From Gammaproteobacteria bacterium (GTDB lineage: Bacteria; Pseudomonadota; Gammaproteobacteria; Steroidobacterales; Steroidobacteraceae): DNA of 41,764 bases. The first letter of the stretch is position 1, and every line of letters begins with the position of its first letter. The position numbers and the translations under genes are program-made. The DNA is taken from contig PLAH01000126.1 in the NCBI GenBank assembly GCA_003134045.1, positions 337-42,100 on the forward strand, read 5' to 3'. Shown here piece by piece: positions 9,361 to 17,441 of the stretch. A model generated the notes under the pieces. The model was not told the origin of the DNA. It searched no databases and was given only the letters and a program-made list of their open reading frames with translations.

Positions 9361-9954
9361 ATGGCCAAGCATTCACATAGGGAGCAGATACTGAGCGAGG
9401 GCCTGCGGGTGGTGCACGAGCGTGGCTATGCGGGAGCGAGCGTGCGAGACATCGTCAAGGCCGCCGGCGTGCCGCAGGGTTCCTTCACGAATCATTTCGT
9501 CTCGAAGGAAGCGTTCGCGCTCGAAATACTGGAGCGCTATTTCGCCCGGACCCGCGCCCACATCGGCGATACGCTGCGCAACGACGCCCTGGCACCCATG
9601 AAGCGATTGCAGGCCTATGTGGACTCCGCGGAGCACGCGCTCGGCGACTCCGACATGCGCTACGGGTGCCTGATCGGCAACTTCAGCGTGGAGGCGAGCG
9701 AGCATAGTGAACTCATCCGCAAGCGGCTGATCGAGATCTTCGAGGAATTGAAGCAGGCCGTGGCCTACGCGTTGCGGGCCGCCGTGAAAGCCGGCGATCT
9801 ACCCGCGTCCACCGAATGCGGTCCGCTGGCCGATTTCTTCGTCTCCTCGTTTCAAGGGGCCACCTTGCGGGCCAAGGCCGAGCGCAGCGCCGTACCGCTC
9901 AAGGTGTTCAGGAAATTCATGTTCTCGAGCGTGCTGGCGTCCCGCGATCGTTGA
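9361..9954 (+). CDS. TetR-family transcriptional regulator
   Basis: A 197-residue DNA-binding regulator. The helix-turn-helix occupies about residues 25-48 (SVRDIVKAAGVPQGSFTNHF), preceded by the typical helix ILSEGLRVVHERGYAGA. The rest is helical with a C-terminal ligand-binding type domain (YGCLIGNFSVEASEHSELI), resembling the AcuR branch of TetR proteins. It begins three bases after the DUF427 stop, with no separate Shine-Dalgarno, suggesting translational coupling. An alternative ATG at 9356 overlaps the previous stop but is in another frame. The ligand and targets are unknown. The DUF427 promoter region just upstream is the obvious candidate for autoregulation. Confidence 0.9.
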   Translation: MAKHSHREQILSEGLRVVHERGYAGASVRDIVKAAGVPQGSFTNHFVSKEAFALEILERYFARTRAHIGDTLRNDALAPMKRLQAYVDSAEHALGDSDMRYGCLIGNFSVEASEHSELIRKRLIEIFEELKQAVAYALRAAVKAGDLPASTECGPLADFFVSSFQGATLRAKAERSAVPLKVFRKFMFSSVLASRDR

Positions 9955-9992
9955 ACCTGGCGGCGCCGCCCCAGGCCTCGATCGTTCTTGCC

Positions 9993-10012
9993 CGGGCGGC
10001 GAATGCCGCCTG
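9993..10012. terminator. GC-rich hairpin between convergent tetR and modA-like genes
   Basis: GGCGGC (9995-10000), loop GAAT, then GCCGCC (10005-10010), extended by a G-U and a C-G pair on the outside. It lies in the 70-bp gap between two convergent stop codons and is followed on the plus strand by TGTT. It is a possible bidirectional terminator without a strong T tract. Confidence 0.4.
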
Positions 10013-10024
10013 TTCATGGCGGAC

Positions 10025-10717
10025 TTAAGCGGCGTCCATGCCATGGCGCTGCTTGACGGCCGATGCGTCCGGGGACGCCATGAAAGCGAGCAACGCCCGC
10101 GCGGCTTCGGGCATGTCGCAGCGCGCGGCAATAGCCCCGGAAAAAGTCGTGATGCTTTGAATGCCTGGCGGCAGCGGTCCGACCACCGCGATGCCCGCGA
10201 GGTTCGCAAGTTCGCTCAATTGCTGAAAGCCTAGCTCGACGCTGCCGTCGGCAACCAACGAGCCTACGGGGACGCCGGGGGGAGGCACCACGATGCGGCT
10301 GCGGATCGTATCGAGAATGCCCCACCGCTCGAACATTTTCTCCAGATACACTCCGCTCGGACCCGACGAGAAACTCAGGCTCTTCGCCGCCAGCACGGCA
10401 TCCCGGGTCGTCTCTTCCGTCGACAGATCCGGCGCGACATTTCCGGCCTTCACCGCCGCGGCGATAGGCGATCTGAACAGATCCACGCGGCTGCCGGCGA
10501 TCAGCCGGCTTCCCGCCATCAGCCTATCGATGGCATCGCTCGCCAGCACCACGACGTCCACGGCTTCTCCGGCCTGCACGCGCTTGGCGACATCCACACC
10601 GCCCGCCGCCTCGGTCGCCACGGCCTGCGCGGAGGCGCGCTGATAGCGCGATGCCAGCTCTGCCAACAGCTCGCGGGGCGCCATCGAGGAAATCAGCTTG
10701 AGGGGATGGGAAGGCAT
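10025..10717 (-). CDS. ModA-like substrate-binding protein without signal peptide
   Basis: A 230-residue protein resembling molybdate-type periplasmic binding proteins: SSMAPRELLAELASRYQRAS at the start, GEAVDVVVLASDAIDRLM around residues 49-66, then SPIAAAVKAG and QQLSELANLAGIAVVGPLPP around 164-183. Known ModA proteins are exported, but this one starts directly in the mature fold with no hydrophobic leader. It may therefore be cytoplasmic, or a ligand sensor rather than a transporter component. No modB or modC is adjacent. The gene follows the HDOD gene by 20 bp, with a perfect TATAAT inside that gap. The specific ligand is unknown. Confidence is high for the fold and low for the function. 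Confidence 0.75.
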   Translation of the reverse strand: MPSHPLKLISSMAPRELLAELASRYQRASAQAVATEAAGGVDVAKRVQAGEAVDVVVLASDAIDRLMAGSRLIAGSRVDLFRSPIAAAVKAGNVAPDLSTEETTRDAVLAAKSLSFSSGPSGVYLEKMFERWGILDTIRSRIVVPPPGVPVGSLVADGSVELGFQQLSELANLAGIAVVGPLPPGIQSITTFSGAIAARCDMPEAARALLAFMASPDASAVKQRHGMDAA

Positions 10718-10725
10718 GGCTGTGT

Positions 10726-10731
10726 ATTATA
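10726..10731 (-). promoter_or_regulatory. Perfect -10 box just before the modA-like start
   Basis: The minus strand reads TATAAT at 10731-10726, only eight bases before the ATG at 10717. A start point six or seven bases downstream would fall at about 10719-10720, giving an almost leaderless transcript. No good -35 is visible (TCACCG at the right distance), and no Shine-Dalgarno precedes the ATG. The box could allow expression of the last gene independently of the upstream operon. Confidence 0.45.
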
Positions 10732-10737
10732 GCCGTC

Positions 10738-11787
10738 TCACGCACTGCCGGTGAGTCCGGCCCAGATGTTGCTCGAGAGATCGAGCGGCAGACCCGCTTC
10801 GGTCAAGAGCTCGAGACGCTCGTCGCGCGCGATCACCGTCTGCGATTCCAGAAGCGACAAGGTGCCGAACAGTTCGCCCACCTCGCGCGCGACATAGAGC
10901 GGCTCAGCCGGCGACTGCTCGAGCGCGGCCAACAGCCGCGGGGAGGTCTGCCAGTCGCGTGCGATGTGTCGCGACATCCGCGGCGCCCACTCGCTGATGA
11001 GTTCGACGCAAAGATCGGCGCTCGGCGGGAAATGCGGATTGCGCGAATACACGTCGAGCGCCGCGCTGTAGACCACCAACGGACCCAAGGCGTTCAAGAG
11101 CACCGCCAGCTGAGCCTCGAATCGATCCGCCGGATCGATCGCCGCGGCGTAAAGCTCGGCCGCTCGAGCCGCGCGTTCGGTGCGCTCCCACAGCATGCGG
11201 GGCAACCGAGGAAAATTCTTGCTCGTCGCCTTGAAGACCGGCCGCAGCATGGCCGCTGCCAGCATGCCCCGCAGGGCGTCCACACCGCACACCACGATGG
11301 CGCGTTGAATGGTTTCGATGGGAGCCGGCGACATTCGATAGAGACCGGAATTCGCTAGCCGCAACACATCGGACGTCAACACCGGATCGTGCGAGACGAT
11401 GCGCGAGAGTTTCTCGGCGGCGGCGCGAGGGTCGTTGACCGCCTGCATCAATTGCGGCATCAAGGCGGGGCGGCGCGGGAAGTATTTCGGGTCCAAGATA
11501 TCGACTTGGAGCATGGCCACGACGTTGTCCCGGACGCGCCGGTTCACGACGTCGGAGGCCTGGGACTGCGAGGGTGCGGTGAAAGCGAGCACCCAGAGCC
11601 GCTCTGTGGCGGCGCGATTCGACGTCTCGACTCGAACGGGATCGAGCGGCTGATCGACGAGGGCCACCTCATCGGCGGCGCCCGCGGGCATGCGCTGCGA
11701 TGTGCTCGGCGACGCCCTGGAGCGCCGCAGCCCCGCCCACGCGGCAATGCCGAGGAGGCCCGCGGCCAGGAATACTAAAGCGCGCAT
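10738..11787 (-). CDS. Membrane-anchored HDOD-domain protein
   Basis: A 349-residue protein. Residues 1-19 form a hydrophobic segment (MRALVFLAAGLLGIAAWAG) followed by RRSR, consistent with an N-terminal anchor with the remainder in the cytoplasm. A low-complexity linker runs to about residue 85. The HDOD domain spans about 95-290, with DPVLTSDVLRLANSGLY at 134-150 and the following helix pair around the AIVVCGVDALRGML segment at 163-176. HDOD proteins are non-catalytic HD-superfamily signalling domains, often linked to c-di-GMP or stress signalling. No EAL, GGDEF or receiver domain is attached. It sits between an esterase gene and the ModA-like gene. The role is unknown; a membrane-tethered scaffold is inference. 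Confidence 0.82.
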   Translation of the reverse strand: MRALVFLAAGLLGIAAWAGLRRSRASPSTSQRMPAGAADEVALVDQPLDPVRVETSNRAATERLWVLAFTAPSQSQASDVVNRRVRDNVVAMLQVDILDPKYFPRRPALMPQLMQAVNDPRAAAEKLSRIVSHDPVLTSDVLRLANSGLYRMSPAPIETIQRAIVVCGVDALRGMLAAAMLRPVFKATSKNFPRLPRMLWERTERAARAAELYAAAIDPADRFEAQLAVLLNALGPLVVYSAALDVYSRNPHFPPSADLCVELISEWAPRMSRHIARDWQTSPRLLAALEQSPAEPLYVAREVGELFGTLSLLESQTVIARDERLELLTEAGLPLDLSSNIWAGLTGSA

Positions 11788-11853
11788 CGGTTCACCCTCG
11801 GACTGATGTCGGCAATGCGGACGATTTCTTGAGCAGCGGCTCGCGCTTGGCGC

Positions 11854-13044
11854 TCACTCCTCGTCCCACTGCTCGCCCGCCGGAAACCCCAGTCGCTGCA
11901 ACGTCCCGTCCGACATCATCCAGGTGAGAATCTGCGCAGCCCACGTAGTGTGCATCGACAGGTTGGGATGGCCCTTGGGGTCGACGTCGCATGCGTCCGC
12001 CAAGTTCTTCGGGTCGCGGACCGCGAGCACGAACATTTGACTCTGCTCGGCCGCGGAAAACAGGCCCATCACCTGCGCATAGGCCGGCCGCCAGTCCGGG
12101 ATGGTGGGGTCGAGGTAGTTGAGCAAGACGATTTTCACGCCGGGATTTCGCGCCAGGATTTTGTGCAGTTGATCGTAGATTCCTTGCTGAAAGACGCTCA
12201 AGGTGGCGCGGCTCACCGCGCCGCTCCGCGCGCCGTCCCCGCCGGCATTGAGGTCGTTCGCGCCGCCCCACAGTAACACCAGCGACGCATGCGCTCGGCC
12301 CGGCTTCGGGTATTCCGCAAACCTCGCATTGCTGTAGGAGTAGGCGGTGAAATCGTAGGCGCCCGCCTCCTCCTTGGCGGTCGATCCGGAAATGGCGAGA
12401 TCCACCATGTCCACCGGATGCCCGACACCGGCAAGCCCCGCCTCCAGCAAACCCACCCACGAGGATGTCTCGGAAGCCCACTCTGCCCGGTACAGACTGA
12501 CCGCGACTGCCGGACTGTCGGGACCGAGCGCGCAGATTCCCGTCGCATCGCTGTCCCCGATGACTTCGACGATGGGACGGTCATCGACGATGGTGCGCCA
12601 ACTGCCGTTGCGATCGAGCCGGGGATTGGCGAACCGCAATACGCCGAAATATGGTTCGCCTTCTTTGCGTACCGCCACCACGTGACCGCCCGGGGACAAG
12701 CCGCTTGCCAGCACCAGATCGGGATGCGCACCGGGCGAGAGACCGACACGCACCGGCTTGCCGCCGTCCACGGTCACCGCGATGTACAGATCCTGGCGAT
12801 TGCGCTGGGTGTTCGAGACGGTGATATCGGCCGCCACGCTCGACGAACCGGAAAAGCTCAATAGAACTTTGGAGCCCGCGTAGGTCGCTTCCGCGGCCTG
12901 CTCGGAAATCAGCCAACGCCCCTGCAATTTGACCCCGTCTTGCGCCGCGATGCCGGACGCCACGACCGGCATCGCGGGTGCCGACAGCAGCCATGCGATC
13001 GCAGGAAATGCAAGCCCGGCGGGCAGGCGCCAGCCGTGTTTCAT
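11854..13044 (-). CDS. Secreted SGNH/GDSL esterase, CE2-like
   Basis: A 396-residue exported protein. Residues 1-30 form a signal peptide ending near VVASG. Residues about 38-150 look like a beta-rich jelly-roll (GRWLISEQ, LLSFSGSSS, VVAVRKEGEPYFG), followed by the SGNH hydrolase domain. The catalytic serine is Ser165 in VIGDSDATG, the oxyanion residues are in GGANDLN (260-266), and the histidine is His359 in DPKGHPN. The N-terminal jelly-roll plus SGNH order is that of carbohydrate esterase family 2, which deacetylates polysaccharides. The start is set at ATG 13044 because the signal peptide begins there; the open frame to 13548 overlaps the neighbouring oxidoreductase and is not coding. The substrate is unknown. 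Confidence 0.82.
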   Translation of the reverse strand: MKHGWRLPAGLAFPAIAWLLSAPAMPVVASGIAAQDGVKLQGRWLISEQAAEATYAGSKVLLSFSGSSSVAADITVSNTQRNRQDLYIAVTVDGGKPVRVGLSPGAHPDLVLASGLSPGGHVVAVRKEGEPYFGVLRFANPRLDRNGSWRTIVDDRPIVEVIGDSDATGICALGPDSPAVAVSLYRAEWASETSSWVGLLEAGLAGVGHPVDMVDLAISGSTAKEEAGAYDFTAYSYSNARFAEYPKPGRAHASLVLLWGGANDLNAGGDGARSGAVSRATLSVFQQGIYDQLHKILARNPGVKIVLLNYLDPTIPDWRPAYAQVMGLFSAAEQSQMFVLAVRDPKNLADACDVDPKGHPNLSMHTTWAAQILTWMMSDGTLQRLGFPAGEQWDEE

Positions 13045-13090
13045 GCGGACGCCACGGTCAGATCCTCGATCGCCCGCCGCCGCCACACCG

Positions 13091-14368
13091 TTACCAGCCG
13101 AGCCGGTCCAGGGTGCGGTACGCGAACACCGACGGCGCCAGGAACCACGGCACTCCTTGGTAGTAGGGCCGCGACGGAAACGGCAGGTCATCCAGAGCAG
13201 TCCGGCCCTCCGCGAGTCCCACCATTTGCTGTCCGACGCGGCACCCGAAATAAGGCGCGAGCGGCACACCCTGGCCGCAGTACCCCATGCAATGATAAAG
13301 CCCGTCCTTCTGACCGAGGTGAGGCAGCGTATCGAAGGTGTAGGCAACCCATCCCGTCCAAGCATGGGTAATCGCCACCGACCGCAGTTGCGGGAACACT
13401 TGCGTGAGCATGGCTCGCAGCCGCGGCACGCACGCGTGGGCATTGGTCTCCGCCAGCGCGGCCCGGCCGCCGAAAATGATGCGTTCGCCATCGGCAGAGG
13501 GACGGTAGTACACGACCACGCGCCGTGTATCGACGATATTGCGGGCATGCGGAATGAGTTCCCGCACCCGGTCGCATCCCAGCGGCTCGGTTGCGATCTG
13601 ATAGCTGCCGATCGGAATCACGCGCCGCCGATGCCACGAGGACAGCGGCCCCGAATGACCGTTCGTCGCCAGCAACACCTTGGCCGCGCGAACCACGCCG
13701 CGTGGCGTCGCGATCTCGAATCCCTCCCGCAACCGCGTCAAGGATTTGACGGGACAGTGCTCCACGACCGCCGCCCCGCTCGTTTGGGCGCGCCGCAATA
13801 GGCCCAGCAACATGCGCATGGGATCGACCGCGGCATCGTCGTGATACACGAGGCCGCCATGATAGAAATCGCTGGCAATCTCGCTGCGCTGGTCCGCGGG
13901 CCCGACCACGGAGATTCGTTGCTCGAGGCCTGCCGGCTGATGCTCGGCCTCCCGCGCGAGCGCCGCGAAATGCCGCGCCGTGTGAGCGCCGAAGAAACAG
14001 CCGTGGGCACGCCAATCGCAATCGACGCCCGCGTCGGTCGCCAGCGCGCGCAGATACGCCATGGCCGAGAAACCCTCGCGACAAATCGCGTACGCGCGCG
14101 CGCTGCCGTGACGCGCCGTGAGCGTCGCGAGCGACGGCTTGATGCTGTACGCCACCTGGCCGCCATTGCGTCCGGAGCACCCCGCGCCGATCGCCGCGGC
14201 ATCCAACACCAAAGTCGCGGCGCCCGCCTTCGCGGTCTCGCGCGCCGCGGACAGTCCCGTATAGCCCGCGCCGACGATCAGTACGTCGACGCTCGTGGGC
14301 AGCGAAATCTCCGGCAGGCCGGCCGACCAGCCGTCCTGCCAATAGGGTTTCGCGATCTCGGAAGGCAT
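13091..14368 (-). CDS. FAD-dependent amine oxidoreductase, PuuB/OrdL-like
   Basis: A 425-residue flavoprotein of the D-amino-acid-oxidase-like family. The FAD Rossmann motif GAGYTGLS is at residues 33-40, followed by GAGCSGRNGGQV at 61-72, a pattern strongly associated with gamma-glutamylputrescine oxidoreductase (PuuB) and OrdL proteins. The N-terminal YWQDGW and C-terminal GYCGQGVPLAP also fit. Such enzymes oxidise secondary or primary amines using oxygen, releasing aldehyde and peroxide. A polyamine importer is encoded elsewhere in this window (31-35 kb), but no other puu genes are adjacent, so the substrate is inference. It is 15 bp downstream of slyX on the same strand and probably co-transcribed. 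Confidence 0.88.
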   Translation of the reverse strand: MPSEIAKPYWQDGWSAGLPEISLPTSVDVLIVGAGYTGLSAARETAKAGAATLVLDAAAIGAGCSGRNGGQVAYSIKPSLATLTARHGSARAYAICREGFSAMAYLRALATDAGVDCDWRAHGCFFGAHTARHFAALAREAEHQPAGLEQRISVVGPADQRSEIASDFYHGGLVYHDDAAVDPMRMLLGLLRRAQTSGAAVVEHCPVKSLTRLREGFEIATPRGVVRAAKVLLATNGHSGPLSSWHRRRVIPIGSYQIATEPLGCDRVRELIPHARNIVDTRRVVVYYRPSADGERIIFGGRAALAETNAHACVPRLRAMLTQVFPQLRSVAITHAWTGWVAYTFDTLPHLGQKDGLYHCMGYCGQGVPLAPYFGCRVGQQMVGLAEGRTALDDLPFPSRPYYQGVPWFLAPSVFAYRTLDRLGW

Positions 14369-14383
14369 TGCGCTCGGTACCGG

Positions 14384-14590
14384 TCAATAGTGAGGCGGCC
14401 GCTCGTCTTCGGGCGCCCGTGTGCGCTCCTCGGACTGAGCCGTCTCGAGGCGTTCGGCCACGTCTTTGATGCGCGCACCGAGCGCCCGAATTTCCTGCTG
14501 CTGGCGGAACACCACGTCGCTCAAGTCGGTGTTCGCACGTTCCAGGAACGCGATCTTGGTTTGGATACGTTCCACCGTGTCATCGTTCAT
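14384..14590 (-). CDS. slyX: SlyX family protein
   Basis: A 68-residue protein with the SlyX hallmarks: a leading heptad-type coiled coil (IQTKIAFLERANTDLSDVV), QQQEIRALGARI in the second part, and the invariant C-terminal PPHY. The function of SlyX is not established, although it forms small coiled-coil assemblies in other bacteria. It starts three bases after the selO stop, so it is translated from the same message, and the oxidoreductase gene follows 15 bp later. Confidence 0.93.
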   Translation of the reverse strand: MNDDTVERIQTKIAFLERANTDLSDVVFRQQQEIRALGARIKDVAERLETAQSEERTRAPEDERPPHY

Positions 14591-14593
14591 CGT

Positions 14594-16117
14594 TCAGGTA
14601 CCACAAAAGGTCTGCAATACGCGCTCATCGGGCTGCGGCGGATTCGCATAGGCTGCGAAGTCCGGCTGTGCCTCGTAGGGGCGCGACAACACCAGGGATA
14701 ATTCCTCGAACGGCGCAAAGTCGTCGCGCTCGGCCGCCACGATCGCCTGTTCGATACGATGATTGCGCGGAATGAAGACGGGATTGACCAGGCGCATGAA
14801 CGCCGCGTGTTCGCTGGCGGGCTGCGGCTCACGCGACAGCCGCGAGCGCCACGCCGCAAGCCAGTCTCGAACCGCCGCCTGCCCGGTAAGCGACTCGTAG
14901 AGCGCCGTATCGCCGGCGTCGCCTTCCGCGGCGGCACACAGCGCCCGGAACGTACGCGTGAAATCCGCCCTATTCTCGTGCATCACGTCCAGCAACCCCC
15001 TGCCGAGCGCGGCGTCGCCCTCTTCTTCCGTGAACAAACCGAGTTTACGGCGCATGCCGTCGAGCCGATACGCGTCGAACTCCGCTGGGAATTCGCTGAT
15101 CGCCTCGGTGGCAAGCGCGATGGCGTGCTCGCTCGACGTATCGATGAGAGGCAGCACGGTCTCTGCGAAGCGCGCCAGATTCCATTGCGCTGCCGCCGGC
15201 TGGTTGACGTAGGCGTAACGGCCGCGATGATCGATGGAACTGAATACCGTCGCCGGGTCATACGCGTCCATGAAGGCGCAGGGCCCGAAATCGATGGTCT
15301 CGCCCGAGATCGCCATGTTGTCGGTGTTCATCACCCCGTGAATGAAGCCCACGTTCATCCAGCCGGCGATCAATCGTGCCTGGCGCCGCACCACGAAGCG
15401 CAGCAGCTCCAGGTACGGATTGGCGGCTGTGCCCGCCTCGGGATGGTGACGCTCGATGGCGAAGTCGGCCAGCCGCCGCGTCGCCTCGACGTCGCCCCGC
15501 GCGGCAAAATACTGGAAGGTGCCGACGCGCACGTGGCTTGCCGCGACCCGCGTCAAGATGGCGCCGGGCACGCGTCCCTCCCGAAACACCGCCTCGCCGG
15601 TCGCGACCGCGGCGAGCGCGCGCGTGGCGGAAATTCCCAGGGCATGCATGGCCTCGCTGACCAGGTACTCGCGCAGCACCGGGCCCAGCACCGCGCGGCC
15701 GTCGCCGCTGCGCGAATACGGCGTGCGCCCGGCGCCCTTGAGCTGGATGTCGCGCCGCTTGCCGAAGCGGTCCCGCACATCCCCCAGAAGGAGGGCGCGG
15801 CCATCGCCCAGCTGCGGCACGAATTGTCCGAATTGATGCCCGGCATACGCCATTGCAATGGGCTGCGTGCCCGGCAGGACGCGGTTTCCGGAAAAGACGG
15901 CGGCAAGGGCGGCATCGTCCAGCCCCTCGACATCGAGCAAGAGCTCGGCCGCGAGCGCCCGATTGAATTTAATCAAACGCGGCTGCGCGACCGCGGTCGG
16001 ATCCACCCGGGTGGCGAATTGCGGCGGCAGCAGCCCGTAACTATTTCCGAATGCGCCGCCCAGCCGGCGCACCCGCGCGTCGATCGATTCGGGCCCGGAA
16101 AGAGGAGTCTCTAGCAT
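14594..16117 (-). CDS. selO: SelO/YdiU protein AMPylase (pseudokinase)
   Basis: A 507-residue SelO-family protein that transfers AMP to protein hydroxyl groups through an inverted ATP-binding pseudokinase fold. Visible family motifs include the lysine in QLKGAGRTPYSRSGDGRA (Lys127), Glu150 in LREYLVSEAMHALG, and the metal-binding HGVMNTDNM (Asp266, Asn267) and DFGPCAFMD (Asp276). The C-terminus ends FCGT with Cys505, the position of the selenocysteine or cysteine of the family. E. coli YdiU is 478 residues. Redox-linked regulation of metabolic enzymes is the known role of the family. The gene heads a same-strand series with slyX three bases downstream. Confidence 0.95.
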   Translation of the reverse strand: MLETPLSGPESIDARVRRLGGAFGNSYGLLPPQFATRVDPTAVAQPRLIKFNRALAAELLLDVEGLDDAALAAVFSGNRVLPGTQPIAMAYAGHQFGQFVPQLGDGRALLLGDVRDRFGKRRDIQLKGAGRTPYSRSGDGRAVLGPVLREYLVSEAMHALGISATRALAAVATGEAVFREGRVPGAILTRVAASHVRVGTFQYFAARGDVEATRRLADFAIERHHPEAGTAANPYLELLRFVVRRQARLIAGWMNVGFIHGVMNTDNMAISGETIDFGPCAFMDAYDPATVFSSIDHRGRYAYVNQPAAAQWNLARFAETVLPLIDTSSEHAIALATEAISEFPAEFDAYRLDGMRRKLGLFTEEEGDAALGRGLLDVMHENRADFTRTFRALCAAAEGDAGDTALYESLTGQAAVRDWLAAWRSRLSREPQPASEHAAFMRLVNPVFIPRNHRIEQAIVAAERDDFAPFEELSLVLSRPYEAQPDFAAYANPPQPDERVLQTFCGT

Positions 16118-16189
16118 GCTCCCATGTTAACAGCGAACCCGCCGGGGCTCTAACCTCCCTCCTGCAAGGTCCCGCCGCTCGGGAACGAG

Positions 16190-17236
16190 TCAGGAATTCG
16201 TCCCGGTGCGCTGCGTCTTCGCCAGGCGCGAATACAGCTTGAGATAATTCCGGGCCATGTGATGGGCGGTGAACCTGCGGTCGAATTCGGCGCGAATTCT
16301 ATCTCGATCGAGGCTGCCGATCTTCGCCACCGCCGCGATCGCCTGTTCCTCGTCGTCGACGATGAAGCCGGTGAGCCCGTCCTCCAACACTTCCGGAACC
16401 GACCCGTTGTTGAACGCGATCACCGGCGTACCGCAGGCCATGGCTTCGATCATCACCAGTCCGAACGGCTCGCGCCATGCGATCGGGAAGACCAGCGCCG
16501 CGGCGTTGCCCAGGAACTCGGATTTCTGATGCTCGGCGATCTCGCCGATGAATTCGATGTCGCCCTGCGGCAGCAACGGTTCGACCGTCGTCTTGTAATA
16601 TTCCTCATCGACTTTGTCGACCTTCGCGGCGATCTTGATCTTCATGCCCGCCTTGGCGGCGATGCGGATCGCCGCGTCGGGCGCCTTCTCCGGCGAAATG
16701 CGCCCGAGGAACGCCAAGTATCCGCCGGTGCCCGGACCCTTTTGCAGCAAATCCTGGGGCAGGCCGTGCAACACCGTGGCAATGTAATTCGCCTGCGGCA
16801 GCGGTGCGCGCTGCGAATCGGAGATGGAGACCACCGGCATGTCGCCGTATACGCCATATAGAGGCTGCAGCTCCGGCAGATCGAGCCGACCGTGCAACGT
16901 GGTGATCGACGGCACGCCGAGCCCGCGCAGCAGCGGGTAGCCGAAATAATCCAGGTGCGCGTGGATCACGTCGAATTCGTGCGCCCGCCGCCCCACCCTC
17001 TCGAGTTCCATGAAGAGCGGCACGAAATAATCCTTCACGCTCGGGTCGAGCCGCAACGCGCGCGGCCAGATGGCGTCGAGCTTCGCCTTGGTATTGCTGT
17101 CGCCAGAAGCAAACAGCGTCACATCGTGTCCGAGTTCGACCAATGCGTCTGTCAGATAAGCGACGACACGTTCGGTGCCGCCATAGAGTTTCGGCGGCAC
17201 GGCTTCCGTCAGCGGTGCTACCTGGGCGATTTTCAT
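16190..17236 (-). CDS. Glycosyltransferase family 4
   Basis: A 348-residue GT-B retaining glycosyltransferase. The N-terminal domain starts MKIAQVAPLTEAVPPKLYGG, with the donor/acceptor loop GGTERVV typical of GT4. The C-terminal nucleotide-sugar domain has FLGRISPEKAPD around residues 171-182 and the E-x7-E-type signature FGLVMIEAMACGTPVIAF around 257-275. No signal peptide or membrane segment is seen. It is divergent from a glycogen-debranching-type glucosidase 205 bp away, which suggests a role in making or remodelling an alpha-glucan or trehalose-like sugar. The exact donor and acceptor are not determinable from this sequence. Confidence 0.9.
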   Translation of the reverse strand: MKIAQVAPLTEAVPPKLYGGTERVVAYLTDALVELGHDVTLFASGDSNTKAKLDAIWPRALRLDPSVKDYFVPLFMELERVGRRAHEFDVIHAHLDYFGYPLLRGLGVPSITTLHGRLDLPELQPLYGVYGDMPVVSISDSQRAPLPQANYIATVLHGLPQDLLQKGPGTGGYLAFLGRISPEKAPDAAIRIAAKAGMKIKIAAKVDKVDEEYYKTTVEPLLPQGDIEFIGEIAEHQKSEFLGNAAALVFPIAWREPFGLVMIEAMACGTPVIAFNNGSVPEVLEDGLTGFIVDDEEQAIAAVAKIGSLDRDRIRAEFDRRFTAHHMARNYLKLYSRLAKTQRTGTNS

Positions 17237-17263
17237 ACTGCCTTTCCGTCCCGGTGAGGAGTT

Positions 17264-17269
17264 ATTCTA
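17264..17269 (-). promoter_or_regulatory. Possible -10 box for the GT4 gene
   Basis: TAGAAT reads on the minus strand at 17269-17264, placing a start point about 20 bases before the GT4 ATG; GGAAAGG serves as ribosome-binding site. No convincing -35 is visible, so this is a weak call. Confidence 0.3.
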
Positions 17270-17393
17270 CTCAGTATGACGCGCCGCCATGCGTTGAGTT
17301 CCGCTGATTGGCGCATGATGGAACCGCCGAGTGCCAGGGGACTCTAACAGCGGCGTGTGGCGTCGGCATTCGGTCAACGTCGTGTCGTACCAG

Positions 17394-17402
17394 TGCTATA
17401 AG
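17394..17402 (+). promoter_or_regulatory. Extended -10 promoter for the debranching-type glucosidase
   Basis: TGCTATAAG at 17394-17402 is an extended -10 (TG, one base, then TATAAG) about 40 bp before the GTG start at 17442. The -35 position reads TCAACG, a poor match, as is common when an extended -10 is present. Confidence 0.4.
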
Positions 17403-17441
17403 CGATGCAATATTTACAACTGAACTGACACAGGGGCGTGC

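Noticed and set aside
10738..11787. HD-GYP phosphodiesterase instead of HDOD
   Set aside because: No HD metal-binding dyad or GYP motif is present; the helix pattern fits HDOD.
13045..13548. N-terminal extension of the SGNH esterase
   Set aside because: It overlaps the oxidoreductase gene, is arginine-rich, and a proper signal peptide starts at 13044.
14759..16114. A 451-codon plus-strand open frame over selO
   Set aside because: It is the antisense shadow of a clearly recognisable SelO gene, is rich in Arg, Gln, His and Gly with no domain, and arises from the high GC content.
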